DNA of 64,000 nt from JBAVOR01 sp049692255 (GTDB lineage: Bacteria > Babelota > Babeliae > Babelales > JACPOV01). Positions 18,049-25,752 of the stretch are shown piece after piece. The notes beneath the pieces are model-generated. The model searched no databases and was not told the DNA's origin. It saw nothing but the letters and a program-made list of their open reading frames with translations. How positions within the stretch are numbered: the first letter of the stretch is position 1; every line of letters starts with the position of its first letter. The stretch lies in assembly GCA_049692255.1 (NCBI GenBank), contig JBAVOR010000006.1:11279-75278 (forward strand). Reading direction: 5' to 3'. The translations under genes were made by a program, and so were the position numbers.

Positions 18049-18695
18049 ATGTTCCTTTTTGGCACCCAAGATGTCGATAACATTTGTTTATGTGTTTTGC
18101 AAAAATGGTACCCCACAACAAAGAGGTAATGGATAAGAGTCATTGCAGCAGCAAGGGCAAGTCGTTCAAACGGTACTATTGGCATGAGCGCTCTATACAA
18201 ATCAGGTGTAGTAGGCACGGTATATAACCAGAGCACAGAACCGACCGCATGCATTACAAAAACGGTTGCTAATGAACGTGCAAATACCATATCCGTGGCT
18301 GTTAACGAGATAAGCACCGGAATAACCCAATAAAGTGGATAGAACCATGCATCTGCGCCAACAGGGTGAATCACAAATAAAATCATGCAGGCTGCCATAA
18401 GCAAGAGAGTTACCCCACTGCGCCCAAACCCTTTACTAAAGTACCACGAGCCTACGAGGGTAGGCAGGTACATAAAACGGCTGCTCAATCCTAAAAAAAA
18501 CAGTGCCGAATACGGCAGCAGTGCACTCGCAAGCATAAGTGGCACTAATGCCCAAACGCCGAACAAAGTAATAGCCGATGGCATCCCAAGAGAAAAAAGA
18601 TTAAAAAAGCGTGGCTGAACTCCAAATGCCAGGGCGGCACTTATTAAAATCACGCTCACACACAAGGTAAAAACTGTTTTTTGTTGTTTTTGCAT
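18030..18695 (-). CDS. Integral membrane protein, unknown
   Basis: The start at 18695 (MQKQQKTVFTLC) has AAAGGAG five bases upstream; the longer frame from 18713 has none. The protein of about 221 residues has roughly six membrane segments with short loops. A basic C-terminal tail (SWVPKRNMWSKYQ) is read through the start of uppS. No transporter or enzyme motif is seen. Its position just ahead of uppS-gpsA and the overlap suggest co-transcription with lipid and wall precursor genes; beyond that the role is unknown. Confidence 0.7.
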   Translation of the reverse strand: MQKQQKTVFTLCVSVILISAALAFGVQPRFFNLFSLGMPSAITLFGVWALVPLMLASALLPYSALFFLGLSSRFMYLPTLVGSWYFSKGFGRSGVTLLLMAACMILFVIHPVGADAWFYPLYWVIPVLISLTATDMVFARSLATVFVMHAVGSVLWLYTVPTTPDLYRALMPIVPFERLALAAAMTLIHYLFVVGYHFCKTHKQMLSTSWVPKRNMWSKYQ

Positions 18696-18830
18696 AACAA
18701 CTCCTTTGCTCATACCAACTAAATGGGTAACAAAAAATTAAGGGAATTCTTGAAATTTTCCCTTTTTGAAAGAATACACTAAAATGAAAAGATATTAAAC
18801 TGATTTTGAGCGAAAAGAAGAAGATATGCA

Positions 18831-19448
18831 ATGCCTCCAAAAACAATAATATTTGATTTGCACGGCGTCATTGTCCACAAACAGTATCTCTCTATGGCCT
18901 GGCATCTCATTAAACATAGCTATCGTGTCGACTTAGCCGTGCGCTTCATGCATCCTCAGTCTCTCAAAACTATTGCCCATTTATTACGCACCAGCCGAGT
19001 GCCTGAGCAATACTTTTATGAGTTAGTGCAGTTGCACCCGCAGCTTGACCCTTCATGGCCTTTGTTTATTGCATTCTTGAATGCACAAAAATCGAATGAT
19101 GCGGTTATTGATATTATTAGACGCTTAAAACAGGAAGGGCATCGACTTATTCTGTTTTCTAATATTGGCGAAAAAACATTTGCTATGTTTCGCACTCAAT
19201 TTCCCCACATCGCGTCTTTATTTGATCATCATATAACTGCGCTTGCGCATGATCTGTGGATTCAAAAACCAGACGTACGTGCTTTTAATAAATGTGTGCA
19301 ACAGCTGCACCTTGATCCAGCTGAATGCATTTTTATTGATAATCGGGAAGAAAATATTATTGCGGGCAATGCGGTAGGTTTTAGTTCTATTTGCTATCAC
19401 AATGCCCAACAGTTAGAACATGAATTAAAAATAAGGAGTTGTTTATGA
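18831..19448 (+). CDS. HAD-superfamily hydrolase (YihX-like)
   Basis: This 205-residue HAD protein has motif I FDLHGVIV, in which the second Asp of DxD is His. Motif II is LFSNIG, the Lys motif III region is IQKPDVRAF, and motif IV is FIDNREENI. The cap is helical and of C1 type. Loss of the second Asp is normal in the YihX/epoxide-hydrolase N-domain branch, which has DLGNV. The YihX branch dephosphorylates sugar phosphates; the substrate here is unknown. It is coupled to the next gene by an ATGA overlap. Confidence 0.82.
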   Translation: MPPKTIIFDLHGVIVHKQYLSMAWHLIKHSYRVDLAVRFMHPQSLKTIAHLLRTSRVPEQYFYELVQLHPQLDPSWPLFIAFLNAQKSNDAVIDIIRRLKQEGHRLILFSNIGEKTFAMFRTQFPHIASLFDHHITALAHDLWIQKPDVRAFNKCVQQLHLDPAECIFIDNREENIIAGNAVGFSSICYHNAQQLEHELKIRSCL

Positions 19449-19648
19449 GCGTTCATCAGAAATATGAATATACATTCATACGAATAAAAGTTGACTGGCT
19501 TAATAGACCTAAACAAGATATTAATCAAATTATTAAAGAACAGGGACACGAAGGTTGGCGATTTGTGCAAATATACCCCATGCCAATGACTCATGGCGCT
19601 CTAAACTATGTTACGTATTATGAATTGGTTTTCGAGAAACCAATTTAA
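19445..19648 (+). CDS. DUF4177-like small protein
   Basis: This 67-residue protein starts at an ATG with AAGGAG six bases upstream and overlaps the HAD stop by ATGA. The layout is a first strand (YEYTFIRIKVDW), a helix with EQGHEGWRFVQIYPMP, and a last strand (NYVTYYELVFEKP). The EGW-xxV step is the DUF4177 hallmark. Function of the family is unknown. Coupling to a HAD hydrolase is the only context. An upstream in-frame ATG at 19439 lacks spacing from the ribosome site. Confidence 0.65.
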   Translation: MSVHQKYEYTFIRIKVDWLNRPKQDINQIIKEQGHEGWRFVQIYPMPMTHGALNYVTYYELVFEKPI

Positions 19649-19656
19649 CTCCATCA

Positions 19657-20364
19657 CTATTTTAAATTATTGCCATGCACCGTCAGATTACACAGTTCAC
19701 AACGCTCTGCAATCCAAAAGAATGCTTCATCAATATCATCGGTAATACGAAAAATCTGCATATCTGTTGCTTTAATTAACCCCGCCGCATATACCGATTG
19801 TGAAAACCAATCCATTAAAGGCTGCCAATAAGCTTTTGAAATAAGAATCAGAGGAATGCCAGGCATACGGCGCAACTGCATCATCATTGCTACTTCGGCT
19901 AACTCATCGAGCGTGCCAAAACCCCCGGGAAATACCGCAAAAGCTATCGAAAAATTCATCATTAACCATTTGCGCGTAAGAAAATGATCAACAACAATAA
20001 CTTGATCAAGGCATTGATTTTCGAGAATTTCTTTCGTTTGTTCTAAGCCGGCTACTGTAATGCCCAACGTTTTTGCCGATACATGATTTGATTTCTCTTC
20101 GTCGGTCACCCCACAACTTGCTGCGTACATAATACCAGGCCCTCCACCAGTAATTACCGAAATACCTGCCTGTGCCAATTTATGAGACAACACATGTGCT
20201 TGCCGTGCATAATAGCTATTAGCAGACACGTGGGTGCCACCAAATACCGTTGCCCGTGGTTCTGGCAATCGTGAAATACTCCACACGCCCCGTATAAGTT
20301 GCGTATTAATCGAAACAATATTTTTTAATAGAAATCCGTAATTACGGACTATTGAATATCTCAT
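19657..20364 (-). CDS. LOG-family nucleotide phosphoribohydrolase-like protein
   Basis: This protein of about 235 residues has a Rossmann-like fold of the TIGR00730/LOG family. It carries GGGPGIMYAA (nucleotide phosphate site) and FPGGFGTLDELAEV (the PGGxGTxxE catalytic motif). Characterised members release the base from nucleoside monophosphates (cytokinin activation in plants and pathogens). Bacterial members often act on AMP or purine nucleotides. The second ATG at 20364 is preferred because GGGGG sits eight bases upstream, while the ATG at 20370 is too close. The physiological substrate is unknown. Confidence 0.87.
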   Translation of the reverse strand: MRYSIVRNYGFLLKNIVSINTQLIRGVWSISRLPEPRATVFGGTHVSANSYYARQAHVLSHKLAQAGISVITGGGPGIMYAASCGVTDEEKSNHVSAKTLGITVAGLEQTKEILENQCLDQVIVVDHFLTRKWLMMNFSIAFAVFPGGFGTLDELAEVAMMMQLRRMPGIPLILISKAYWQPLMDWFSQSVYAAGLIKATDMQIFRITDDIDEAFFWIAERCELCNLTVHGNNLK

Positions 20365-20539
20365 CTCCATTTCCCCCTTCTGAGATATACTATAGCGATA
20401 CGCTCATTAAAAAAGCAATAGCTTGTGCGTGAGATATACCAATTACCCATATTTAACTACAAAAAAGTTGCGCCATGGGTACATTGAGGAGTATATATAA
20501 AATGATGAGTACGAAACGAAAAAAAGGATATCGTACGGA

Positions 20540-21850
20540 ATGCAGATAAAAAAGATCACTCATAAGATATTCAGTTGCATCACTATCATTACTTGTGCCA
20601 CTGTCTATTGTGCCCCATCCATCGCATCAGAATCTGACAATAACACATTCTATGCAACTATTTTTATTCATGGCATCGTCAGCATAAAACCACACTTAAC
20701 GCTCCCTAACATTGTTAAATTTATGCGAGACAAAATTGCACATACTCATTACGCACGCACCGTAGAAATATTGCGCCACGACCTCTTTTTTTATCAGCAA
20801 CAAGCGGTAGGGGATATGGGATTGCATAAGATAGATACCTGCTTTTCTCCCAATGATGTAGCGCCACTCTTTGCACATTTATGCTCTGCTATTGCAACTC
20901 ATGCTGGCGATACACGTAATTGGCACTATTATACCTTCGGTTGGTCGGGGCTACTAAGCCCGCGCATGCGCTACTTAGAAGCAGCAATTTTATATCAAGA
21001 TCTATTGACCACATTTCTTCCTATGTTAAAAGAAAAAAAGTTATTCCTCCGCATCATTGCATACAGTCACGGGGGCAACGTTGCACTCAAGCTTGCCGAT
21101 ATTTTTGCCAAAGAAACTAAAGCCGAACATCAACAGTTACGCATCAATGAACTAGCACTCGTCGGTATACCTGTTTTGCCCGAAACCGATTATCTAATTG
21201 CAAGCCCTTTATTTGAAACGGTATACCATTTTTATTCGTACGGTGATCGCGTGCAGCGCATGGATTGCTTCTCACTCAACCGCATGTTTTCTAATCGGAT
21301 ATTTAAAAGTCGTTCTAGTTTTGAGCTTCCTCAAAAACTCAAACAAGTACACTTGAGTATTAAAAAAGTAGCAAAGAACCGTGTACCACCCATCACTTCG
21401 TTGGCAGATAAAGAATGTGCCGCACTCTGTCGGCGTTTATTATTGCGCACCGCTGACCCAGGCCATTCTGAGCTATGGTCATTTGGCTGGATCCCTTCCA
21501 GTTATCGCATTGATTCGCCCATTTACCCATTGCCTGGAGCGGTGTTTATTCCCTATCTCATCGCCCTATTGCAACAGCAGATGGACCAAGCACCACATGT
21601 ATTAACAGAACTGCATCCGGGTTACGGTTGCGTACAGTTGTACGATTATCGCGGCAAAAAAGGCTCGTTACACGACTTCTTACCTCCGGGCAAAATGGAT
21701 CAATATCGTGCCCTTGCCCTGCAACAAAAACCAGCAAATTTTACCAAACATGAATATAACAAACGGGTGCTGAAAGCTAAGCAAACTGCCCGCGCCGAAT
21801 GGCGCGCAGAGCGCAATATTCGCTGGTTTGGGTCAGGCAAAAAAACTTAA
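20540..21850 (+). CDS. Exported alpha/beta-hydrolase-like protein
   Basis: This 436-residue protein has signal peptide residues 1-30 (ending near TVYCAPSIAS). An alpha/beta-hydrolase pattern follows: strand FYATIFIHGIVS (HG of the oxyanion region), then RIIAYSHGGNVALKLADIF with YSHGG as the nucleophile elbow near residue 178. An Asp/His pair cannot be fixed by eye. The C-terminal third is basic. Lipase- or esterase-like activity in the periplasm or outside the cell is likely if the elbow serine is functional. No close family is recognised, and no export-system gene is adjacent. Confidence 0.72.
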   Translation: MQIKKITHKIFSCITIITCATVYCAPSIASESDNNTFYATIFIHGIVSIKPHLTLPNIVKFMRDKIAHTHYARTVEILRHDLFFYQQQAVGDMGLHKIDTCFSPNDVAPLFAHLCSAIATHAGDTRNWHYYTFGWSGLLSPRMRYLEAAILYQDLLTTFLPMLKEKKLFLRIIAYSHGGNVALKLADIFAKETKAEHQQLRINELALVGIPVLPETDYLIASPLFETVYHFYSYGDRVQRMDCFSLNRMFSNRIFKSRSSFELPQKLKQVHLSIKKVAKNRVPPITSLADKECAALCRRLLLRTADPGHSELWSFGWIPSSYRIDSPIYPLPGAVFIPYLIALLQQQMDQAPHVLTELHPGYGCVQLYDYRGKKGSLHDFLPPGKMDQYRALALQQKPANFTKHEYNKRVLKAKQTARAEWRAERNIRWFGSGKKT

Positions 21851-21952
21851 AATGAGCAGCCTGAATAAATGCGATTTGCAGCCTTGACTTATTTTTATAT
21901 TCATTGCATATTAGATATTAAATTCAATCTCGTGCTACCAATACAGGGTATT

Positions 21953-22330
21953 ATGAAAAAAATTATCGCGCTACTTCTTCTTACGGTTATTACTCACAAC
22001 AAGGGATTATTGCACGCTAGCGAAATAAAAGCGCACGATAATAATGGCAATGATATTGGATCTATTAAGTTTGGGCGTTGCAAAATTGAAGAATTATATG
22101 TAGCACCAGGAATGCGCCAACGGGGGATAGGCTCTATGCTTTTTCACCAAGCAATATATACCATGAGTCACTGCGAAAAAATTCAATGGTATTCTTTTAC
22201 TTCTGCAATCGATTTCTATGTCAAACAAGGCGCAACGCTTGAAAATAATAACCTCATGAGCATTACCCCAGCAAAAGCACAGGCAAATAGAAGTGCTAAG
22301 CCAAAGTATGTCATTTCTACCACAGAATAG
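21953..22330 (+). CDS. Exported GNAT-like acetyltransferase
   Basis: The start at 21953 gives signal peptide MKKIIALLLLTVITHNKG; the longer frame from 21869 would hide it. Residues about 42-85 carry the GNAT core: IEELYVAPGMRQRGIGSMLF holds the Q/RxxGxG/A acetyl-CoA loop (RQRGIG), and helix and strand follow (YSFTSAIDFYVKQGATLE). It has only about 125 residues, with a short N-terminal part, so the substrate half is reduced. GNATs are normally cytoplasmic; a signal peptide is odd because the periplasm lacks acetyl-CoA. It may act inside a host cell or have lost activity. Confidence 0.65.
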   Translation: MKKIIALLLLTVITHNKGLLHASEIKAHDNNGNDIGSIKFGRCKIEELYVAPGMRQRGIGSMLFHQAIYTMSHCEKIQWYSFTSAIDFYVKQGATLENNNLMSITPAKAQANRSAKPKYVISTTE

Positions 22331-22357
22331 AAATTCTAGCACCCCCAATACTTCGTG

Positions 22358-23182
22358 TTACTTGCTTATAATTTCCACTTTGGGTTCATACTGCGCCACC
22401 ACATCAAGTACACAACCTGTTAATATAAATGAAAAGTGTTTCCATTTATGATCGTTCATTCGATCGGTCGAGTTATGGAACAACCAATAGACATATTGAG
22501 AGTTATTTACTTTGAAAAATGCCCAATTATATGATGCACCACCATATTTATTATTGAGGGTGTATAATAATTTATCCTTACACTGCATATTTCCCCTCCT
22601 ATAGGAATCAACTGAATTTGCAAAACTCACTTTAGCTTTCGCATTTGTTTCTCTATGCAAAAGAACAATGTTCAATTCTTCTTCTCTCTCTTCAATACTC
22701 CCTAGAGAATATTTTTGCTCCAATCTTTCTATTGGTTCCCATTTAACCCACTGCTCTGACGTAGGGACTTCATCTGTTTGATAAGGTATAAGCTCTACTG
22801 TAGGGGCAGAGAAAGCAATAACATCAATGACATGATTTGAACAGATAAAAGAAAAGTGCTTTAAATTTCTACCCTCAGCTAGACCATACGATTGCTCAAA
22901 TAACCATTTAACATAATCAGAGTTATCAACTTCAAAAAAAGTCCAGCCGTGAAAATGCTCGCCATATTTTTCGACAAGATCACAAATTAACTTATATCTA
23001 TACGTTTCATCTGCATTTCGATATGCTTCGGTCCAGTGTTCAAACACGACAAGCACTCGCGATTTTGAATCTTCATCCGATAGCATAATCCTAAAACATT
23101 TATCGCTATCTTCGAGCAAATCTAAATCATATTTTTTTGCTAACCCTTGTATCGGTTCCCATCTACTCCATTGTTCTTGCAT
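22358..23182 (-). CDS. Duplicated-domain cytoplasmic protein, possible immunity protein
   Basis: This 274-residue protein has no signal peptide. It consists of two tandem copies of a unit of about 135 residues. Copy 1 opens QWSRWEPIQGLAKKYDLDLL and copy 2 QWVKWEPIERLEQKYSLGSI. Both have a W-x-FF/F segment (HGWTFFEVDNSDYVKWLF / YNWAFFKVNNSQYVYWLF) and a KHFSFI stretch followed by VxDV. No family is recognised. It lies 24 bases downstream of the HINT toxin-like gene on the same strand, the usual place for an immunity gene. Acidic, Trp-rich composition fits that class. The function is inferred only from position. Confidence 0.65.
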   Translation of the reverse strand: MQEQWSRWEPIQGLAKKYDLDLLEDSDKCFRIMLSDEDSKSRVLVVFEHWTEAYRNADETYRYKLICDLVEKYGEHFHGWTFFEVDNSDYVKWLFEQSYGLAEGRNLKHFSFICSNHVIDVIAFSAPTVELIPYQTDEVPTSEQWVKWEPIERLEQKYSLGSIEEREEELNIVLLHRETNAKAKVSFANSVDSYRRGNMQCKDKLLYTLNNKYGGASYNWAFFKVNNSQYVYWLFHNSTDRMNDHKWKHFSFILTGCVLDVVAQYEPKVEIISK

Positions 23183-23206
23183 CTTCTCGCTCCTATCACT
23201 TTAATT

Positions 23207-24280
23207 TCAATAGTATCTAATTTTTATTGATTTTCTTTTAGGATTTTGGATTTCAAGCGTTGGTAATTTATCTTGGCTACTATCATTTCTCACATTTATC
23301 ATTCTACCATCTGGCAACTGGCCAACCTTTTTTTTAATTTTATCATTAGAAAGATCTTTAACATTTCGTAATCCTAAACTTTCAAAATCTTTGACAGCTT
23401 CACCAAACCCACCCGGTTTTTTATAAATATCAGCAAATCTTTTTTCTTCTATAAGCCCTGCTTCTTTTTGTAAATCCTCAACTGTCTTTTTTGGCTTTTC
23501 TTCTGGTACTTGCTGCGGTTGCGATGGCAATTCGACTGGTGGCTGTTCAATTTCAGTTTGATCAAAGTAGTGAGCTAAAGCATTACTATTAAAAAGAAGA
23601 TTGTACTGTGGAATTTTGTCTGAAAAACATTTGACTGCTACGCCGATAAGGCCACCTGCAACCACGCCACCCAACACGCTGATTGGTCCAAAGCATCCGC
23701 CAGCTGCCCCACCTGCTGCAGCCCCGGCACCAAAAGATGTGCCAATTCCTATGTTAAAAAAGAGAGGAAACAGCATGTTATGAGTACAAATATCATGCTC
23801 GCCAACGAAATAGACGTGTGTTTTTTTTACCTGAATGGCATAGACAGGTAATGGCTCTTTAATCAGTCGAATATGAGCAATTGGGTTGCCTGCGTGCAGC
23901 AGCGTGAGTAAGCTGTCCCCCTTTTTTAATTGATAGGCGGGTACCCACTTACGCAATGCAGGCACATAAAATTCTTGCGTTGGCGTACAACAGATATCAG
24001 CAGTTTCATGCGCATCAAATCCAAAGCGGACATACCAGTTCGTTTCACTTTGACCAGCAGCCGTAACTGCATGCTTTTTATTTGAACGTGCATGCAAAGC
24101 ACGGCTCAGTACGGTACAGTTTTTTTTGACTGCTTTCTGGCAAAGTTGTTTGATTGGTACTCTTGCATCAGACGATGTGCGCACTAACGTTGACGCGCCA
24201 AAGCCATGGCCAACTATCGGTACTTGAGAAAAGAATAATGGCCAGATAAAAAGCAGTAATAGAAAGTGGTGTATTTTCAT
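23207..24280 (-). CDS. Exported HINT-domain protein with toxin-like C-terminus
   Basis: This 357-residue protein has a signal peptide (1-24). Residues 25-169 have the HINT layout: FGASTLVRT for the block A CFxAGTxVxT, CTPTQEFYVPALRKWVPAY for block B, LKKGDSL, and the end YFVGEHDICTHN. The usual block A Cys is Gly and the block B His is Gln, so self-splicing may be lost. Residues 172-215 are Gly/Ala-rich and hydrophobic, and a Pro/Glu linker follows. Residues 281-357 (GGFGEAVKDFESL, VGQLPDGRMINV, PTLEIQNP, KIRYY) resemble, from memory, a short C-terminal module of CDI/Rhs toxins. The next gene may be its immunity. Confidence 0.68.
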   Translation of the reverse strand: MKIHHFLLLLFIWPLFFSQVPIVGHGFGASTLVRTSSDARVPIKQLCQKAVKKNCTVLSRALHARSNKKHAVTAAGQSETNWYVRFGFDAHETADICCTPTQEFYVPALRKWVPAYQLKKGDSLLTLLHAGNPIAHIRLIKEPLPVYAIQVKKTHVYFVGEHDICTHNMLFPLFFNIGIGTSFGAGAAAGGAAGGCFGPISVLGGVVAGGLIGVAVKCFSDKIPQYNLLFNSNALAHYFDQTEIEQPPVELPSQPQQVPEEKPKKTVEDLQKEAGLIEEKRFADIYKKPGGFGEAVKDFESLGLRNVKDLSNDKIKKKVGQLPDGRMINVRNDSSQDKLPTLEIQNPKRKSIKIRYY

Positions 24281-24333
24281 AACACTCCCCCAAAGTAGTC
24301 CTTACCCTTTACAGTATTTTTACTGTACCTGCG

Positions 24334-24436
24334 ATCCAGTAAACAATGCCAGATTTCATATAAATCGCCAAAAATCATTTGTTGCGCATGCAACTGTATC
24401 GCTTGGGCAAAGAGGAGAATAATCTACTTTGGGTAG
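24334..24436 (-). pseudogene. Displaced 3' fragment of rsmA
   Basis: On the minus strand this stretch matches the last third-of-a-hundred codons of the intact rsmA at 29972-30760. It shares the identical runs GCGCAACAAATGA and TATGAAATCTGGCATTGT, and one frame reads FGDLYEIWHCLLD against FGDLYEIWHCLID in RsmA. Small indels break the frame and the original stop is lost. Only the 3' end is present. Both copies have the same orientation, 5.6 kb apart, and bracket an AT-rich accessory block. Confidence 0.8.
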
Positions 24437-24450
24437 ATAAACGTTTGTAC

Positions 24451-24494
24451 AAAAAAGTATGTGCACCAGTTTTTTTTAACAATAGTGCACGTAC
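24451..24494 (-). terminator. Terminator after the RHH gene
   Basis: Arms GTATGTGCAC (24457-24466) and GTGCACGTAC (24485-24494) pair over 10 positions with one wobble. Read on the minus strand the stem is followed by TTTTTT (24456-24451). It lies 15 bases beyond the stop of the gene at 24509-24712. Confidence 0.65.
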
Positions 24495-24508
24495 CAGTAC
24501 GTTTTGGC

Positions 24509-24712
24509 TTACTGTGTTAATTTCTTATACAGCATGCTCTGTTCATGTTGTGTTTTAAGATCATCAAGGATAGCCTCTATCGCTTTTTCAACGATAAGCG
24601 TTTTAGTCACACGCTGTTTACCTTTAAATAAACGGCGTAACTGTATCCATGCATCATCAAGTGAGTCTATGGTTGCACTGGTGAGATTGAATGTTGATTT
24701 TTCTTTGATCAT
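24509..24712 (-). CDS. Ribbon-helix-helix-like small DNA-binding protein
   Basis: This 67-residue protein has the RHH layout: a first strand (KSTFNLTSATIDSLDDAWIQL) leading into helix A, and a second helix beginning at the TKTLIVEKAIEAILDDL segment, where the T/S-K-xxIVExAI pattern is typical. A Gln/Tyr-rich tail follows. RHH dimers bind operators, often as antitoxins or plasmid-type regulators. No toxin gene is beside it on the same strand; the divergent genes are a TPR protein and a dead M48 homologue. It sits at the edge of the accessory block and may regulate that block (inference). Confidence 0.62.
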   Translation of the reverse strand: MIKEKSTFNLTSATIDSLDDAWIQLRRLFKGKQRVTKTLIVEKAIEAILDDLKTQHEQSMLYKKLTQ

Positions 24713-25041
24713 AGGAGTTCTCGCTCTTTTTGTTTGAGTATTACGATCTTTTGTTTAATCCTATCATTTGAGAGGTGAATGATACTGTAGCGTTTTATTA
24801 TTTATCTGTTAAGTACTTTGTGCATAAAATAAAGTATGGCGTACTTACGGCACTATTTAAAAACCACCCGTTTTTATGCTTTACAGCTATAAGCGCTTCA
24901 ATTACACTTCCTCTATTAAAAATCAGTGAAAATAGGCACCTAAGAGCACATCCACGGTTTTATATTTACGGCTACGGCATAAAAAATTATGCCGATACAA
25001 AAATGATGGGAAAAGTTATTAATATGCGGGAGATATAAACA
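24713..25041. other. Non-coding stretch between divergent genes, with hairpin
   Basis: No convincing gene is seen in these 329 bases. An 87-codon frame (24775-25038) has no ribosome site and no protein-like pattern. A perfect hairpin CGGCATAA-AAAA-TTATGCCG lies at 24975-24994, about 47 bases before the ATG at 25042. No U-tract follows it, so it is more likely a leader structure or operator than a terminator. Confidence 0.4.
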
Positions 25042-25752
25042 ATGGAAATAAGAGAATTATTAATAGATCTAATGAAACAGTTTGATAATGAACAAAGAGC
25101 AGAGGAGGCAAATACAATTCTTTTAACAATGGAAACGGCTATGCAAGAGCATTTAACTGTGCAGCCGCGGGACACAGAAATATGGTTTAAACTTGGACTG
25201 TTGCATAACTACTGTGAAGACCAAATAGCATCAATTGAGTGTATGGATAAGATTCTTTCCTATGATCCGCAAAATGGGTATGCGCGTATTATGAGCGCTA
25301 TTTTTATGAGCATTATTTCTGTTATAGACGAAGTGCAATTTGCAAAGCTAGACAATTTTGTTTCAGATGATAACGAAATTAACTCGATGATCGAGTACAC
25401 AAAAAGTATATATTATCTTGTTTATGGTAATGATGAGATGGAAGAGCAAGTACTTAAAAAATCTGTGTTATGGAGCGATAAGCATGCGAAAAACCATGCG
25501 GATCTGGCGTACATATACATGAAAAAGGGAGATTACAAAGAAGCGTGTAGGTTATCGCTTATAGCTTTGTCTAATATTAAAAGCATCTGTAATCAACCAT
25601 GTTGCTATGATTTTCTCGATATAGACCGGTTTTTAGATGCTTATGTTACTGGTATGCGACCAACGCTTAATTCTTATGGATTTACATTATATACTTTAAA
25701 AATGACTTTAAATAAGATGAATATTTTAAAAGGAACTTCGAATGATCAATAA
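25042..25752 (+). CDS. TPR-like cytoplasmic protein
   Basis: This 236-residue protein has no signal peptide and GGGAG nine bases upstream. Helix pairs resemble TPRs: DTEIWFKLGLLHNYCEDQIA, SIECMDKILSYDPQNGYARI, and later KNHADLAYIYMKKGDYKEAC. The N-terminal half is acidic. It overlaps the next gene by 11 bases, which are read in another frame, and the AAGGA in its last codons serves that gene. It is probably a cytoplasmic partner of, or chaperone for, the exported protein that follows (inference). Confidence 0.72.
   Translation: MEIRELLIDLMKQFDNEQRAEEANTILLTMETAMQEHLTVQPRDTEIWFKLGLLHNYCEDQIASIECMDKILSYDPQNGYARIMSAIFMSIISVIDEVQFAKLDNFVSDDNEINSMIEYTKSIYYLVYGNDEMEEQVLKKSVLWSDKHAKNHADLAYIYMKKGDYKEACRLSLIALSNIKSICNQPCCYDFLDIDRFLDAYVTGMRPTLNSYGFTLYTLKMTLNKMNILKGTSNDQ

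Noticed and set aside
24775..25038. 87-codon frame before the TPR gene
   Set aside because: No ribosome site, no protein-like pattern, and it contains a perfect hairpin; treated as non-coding.
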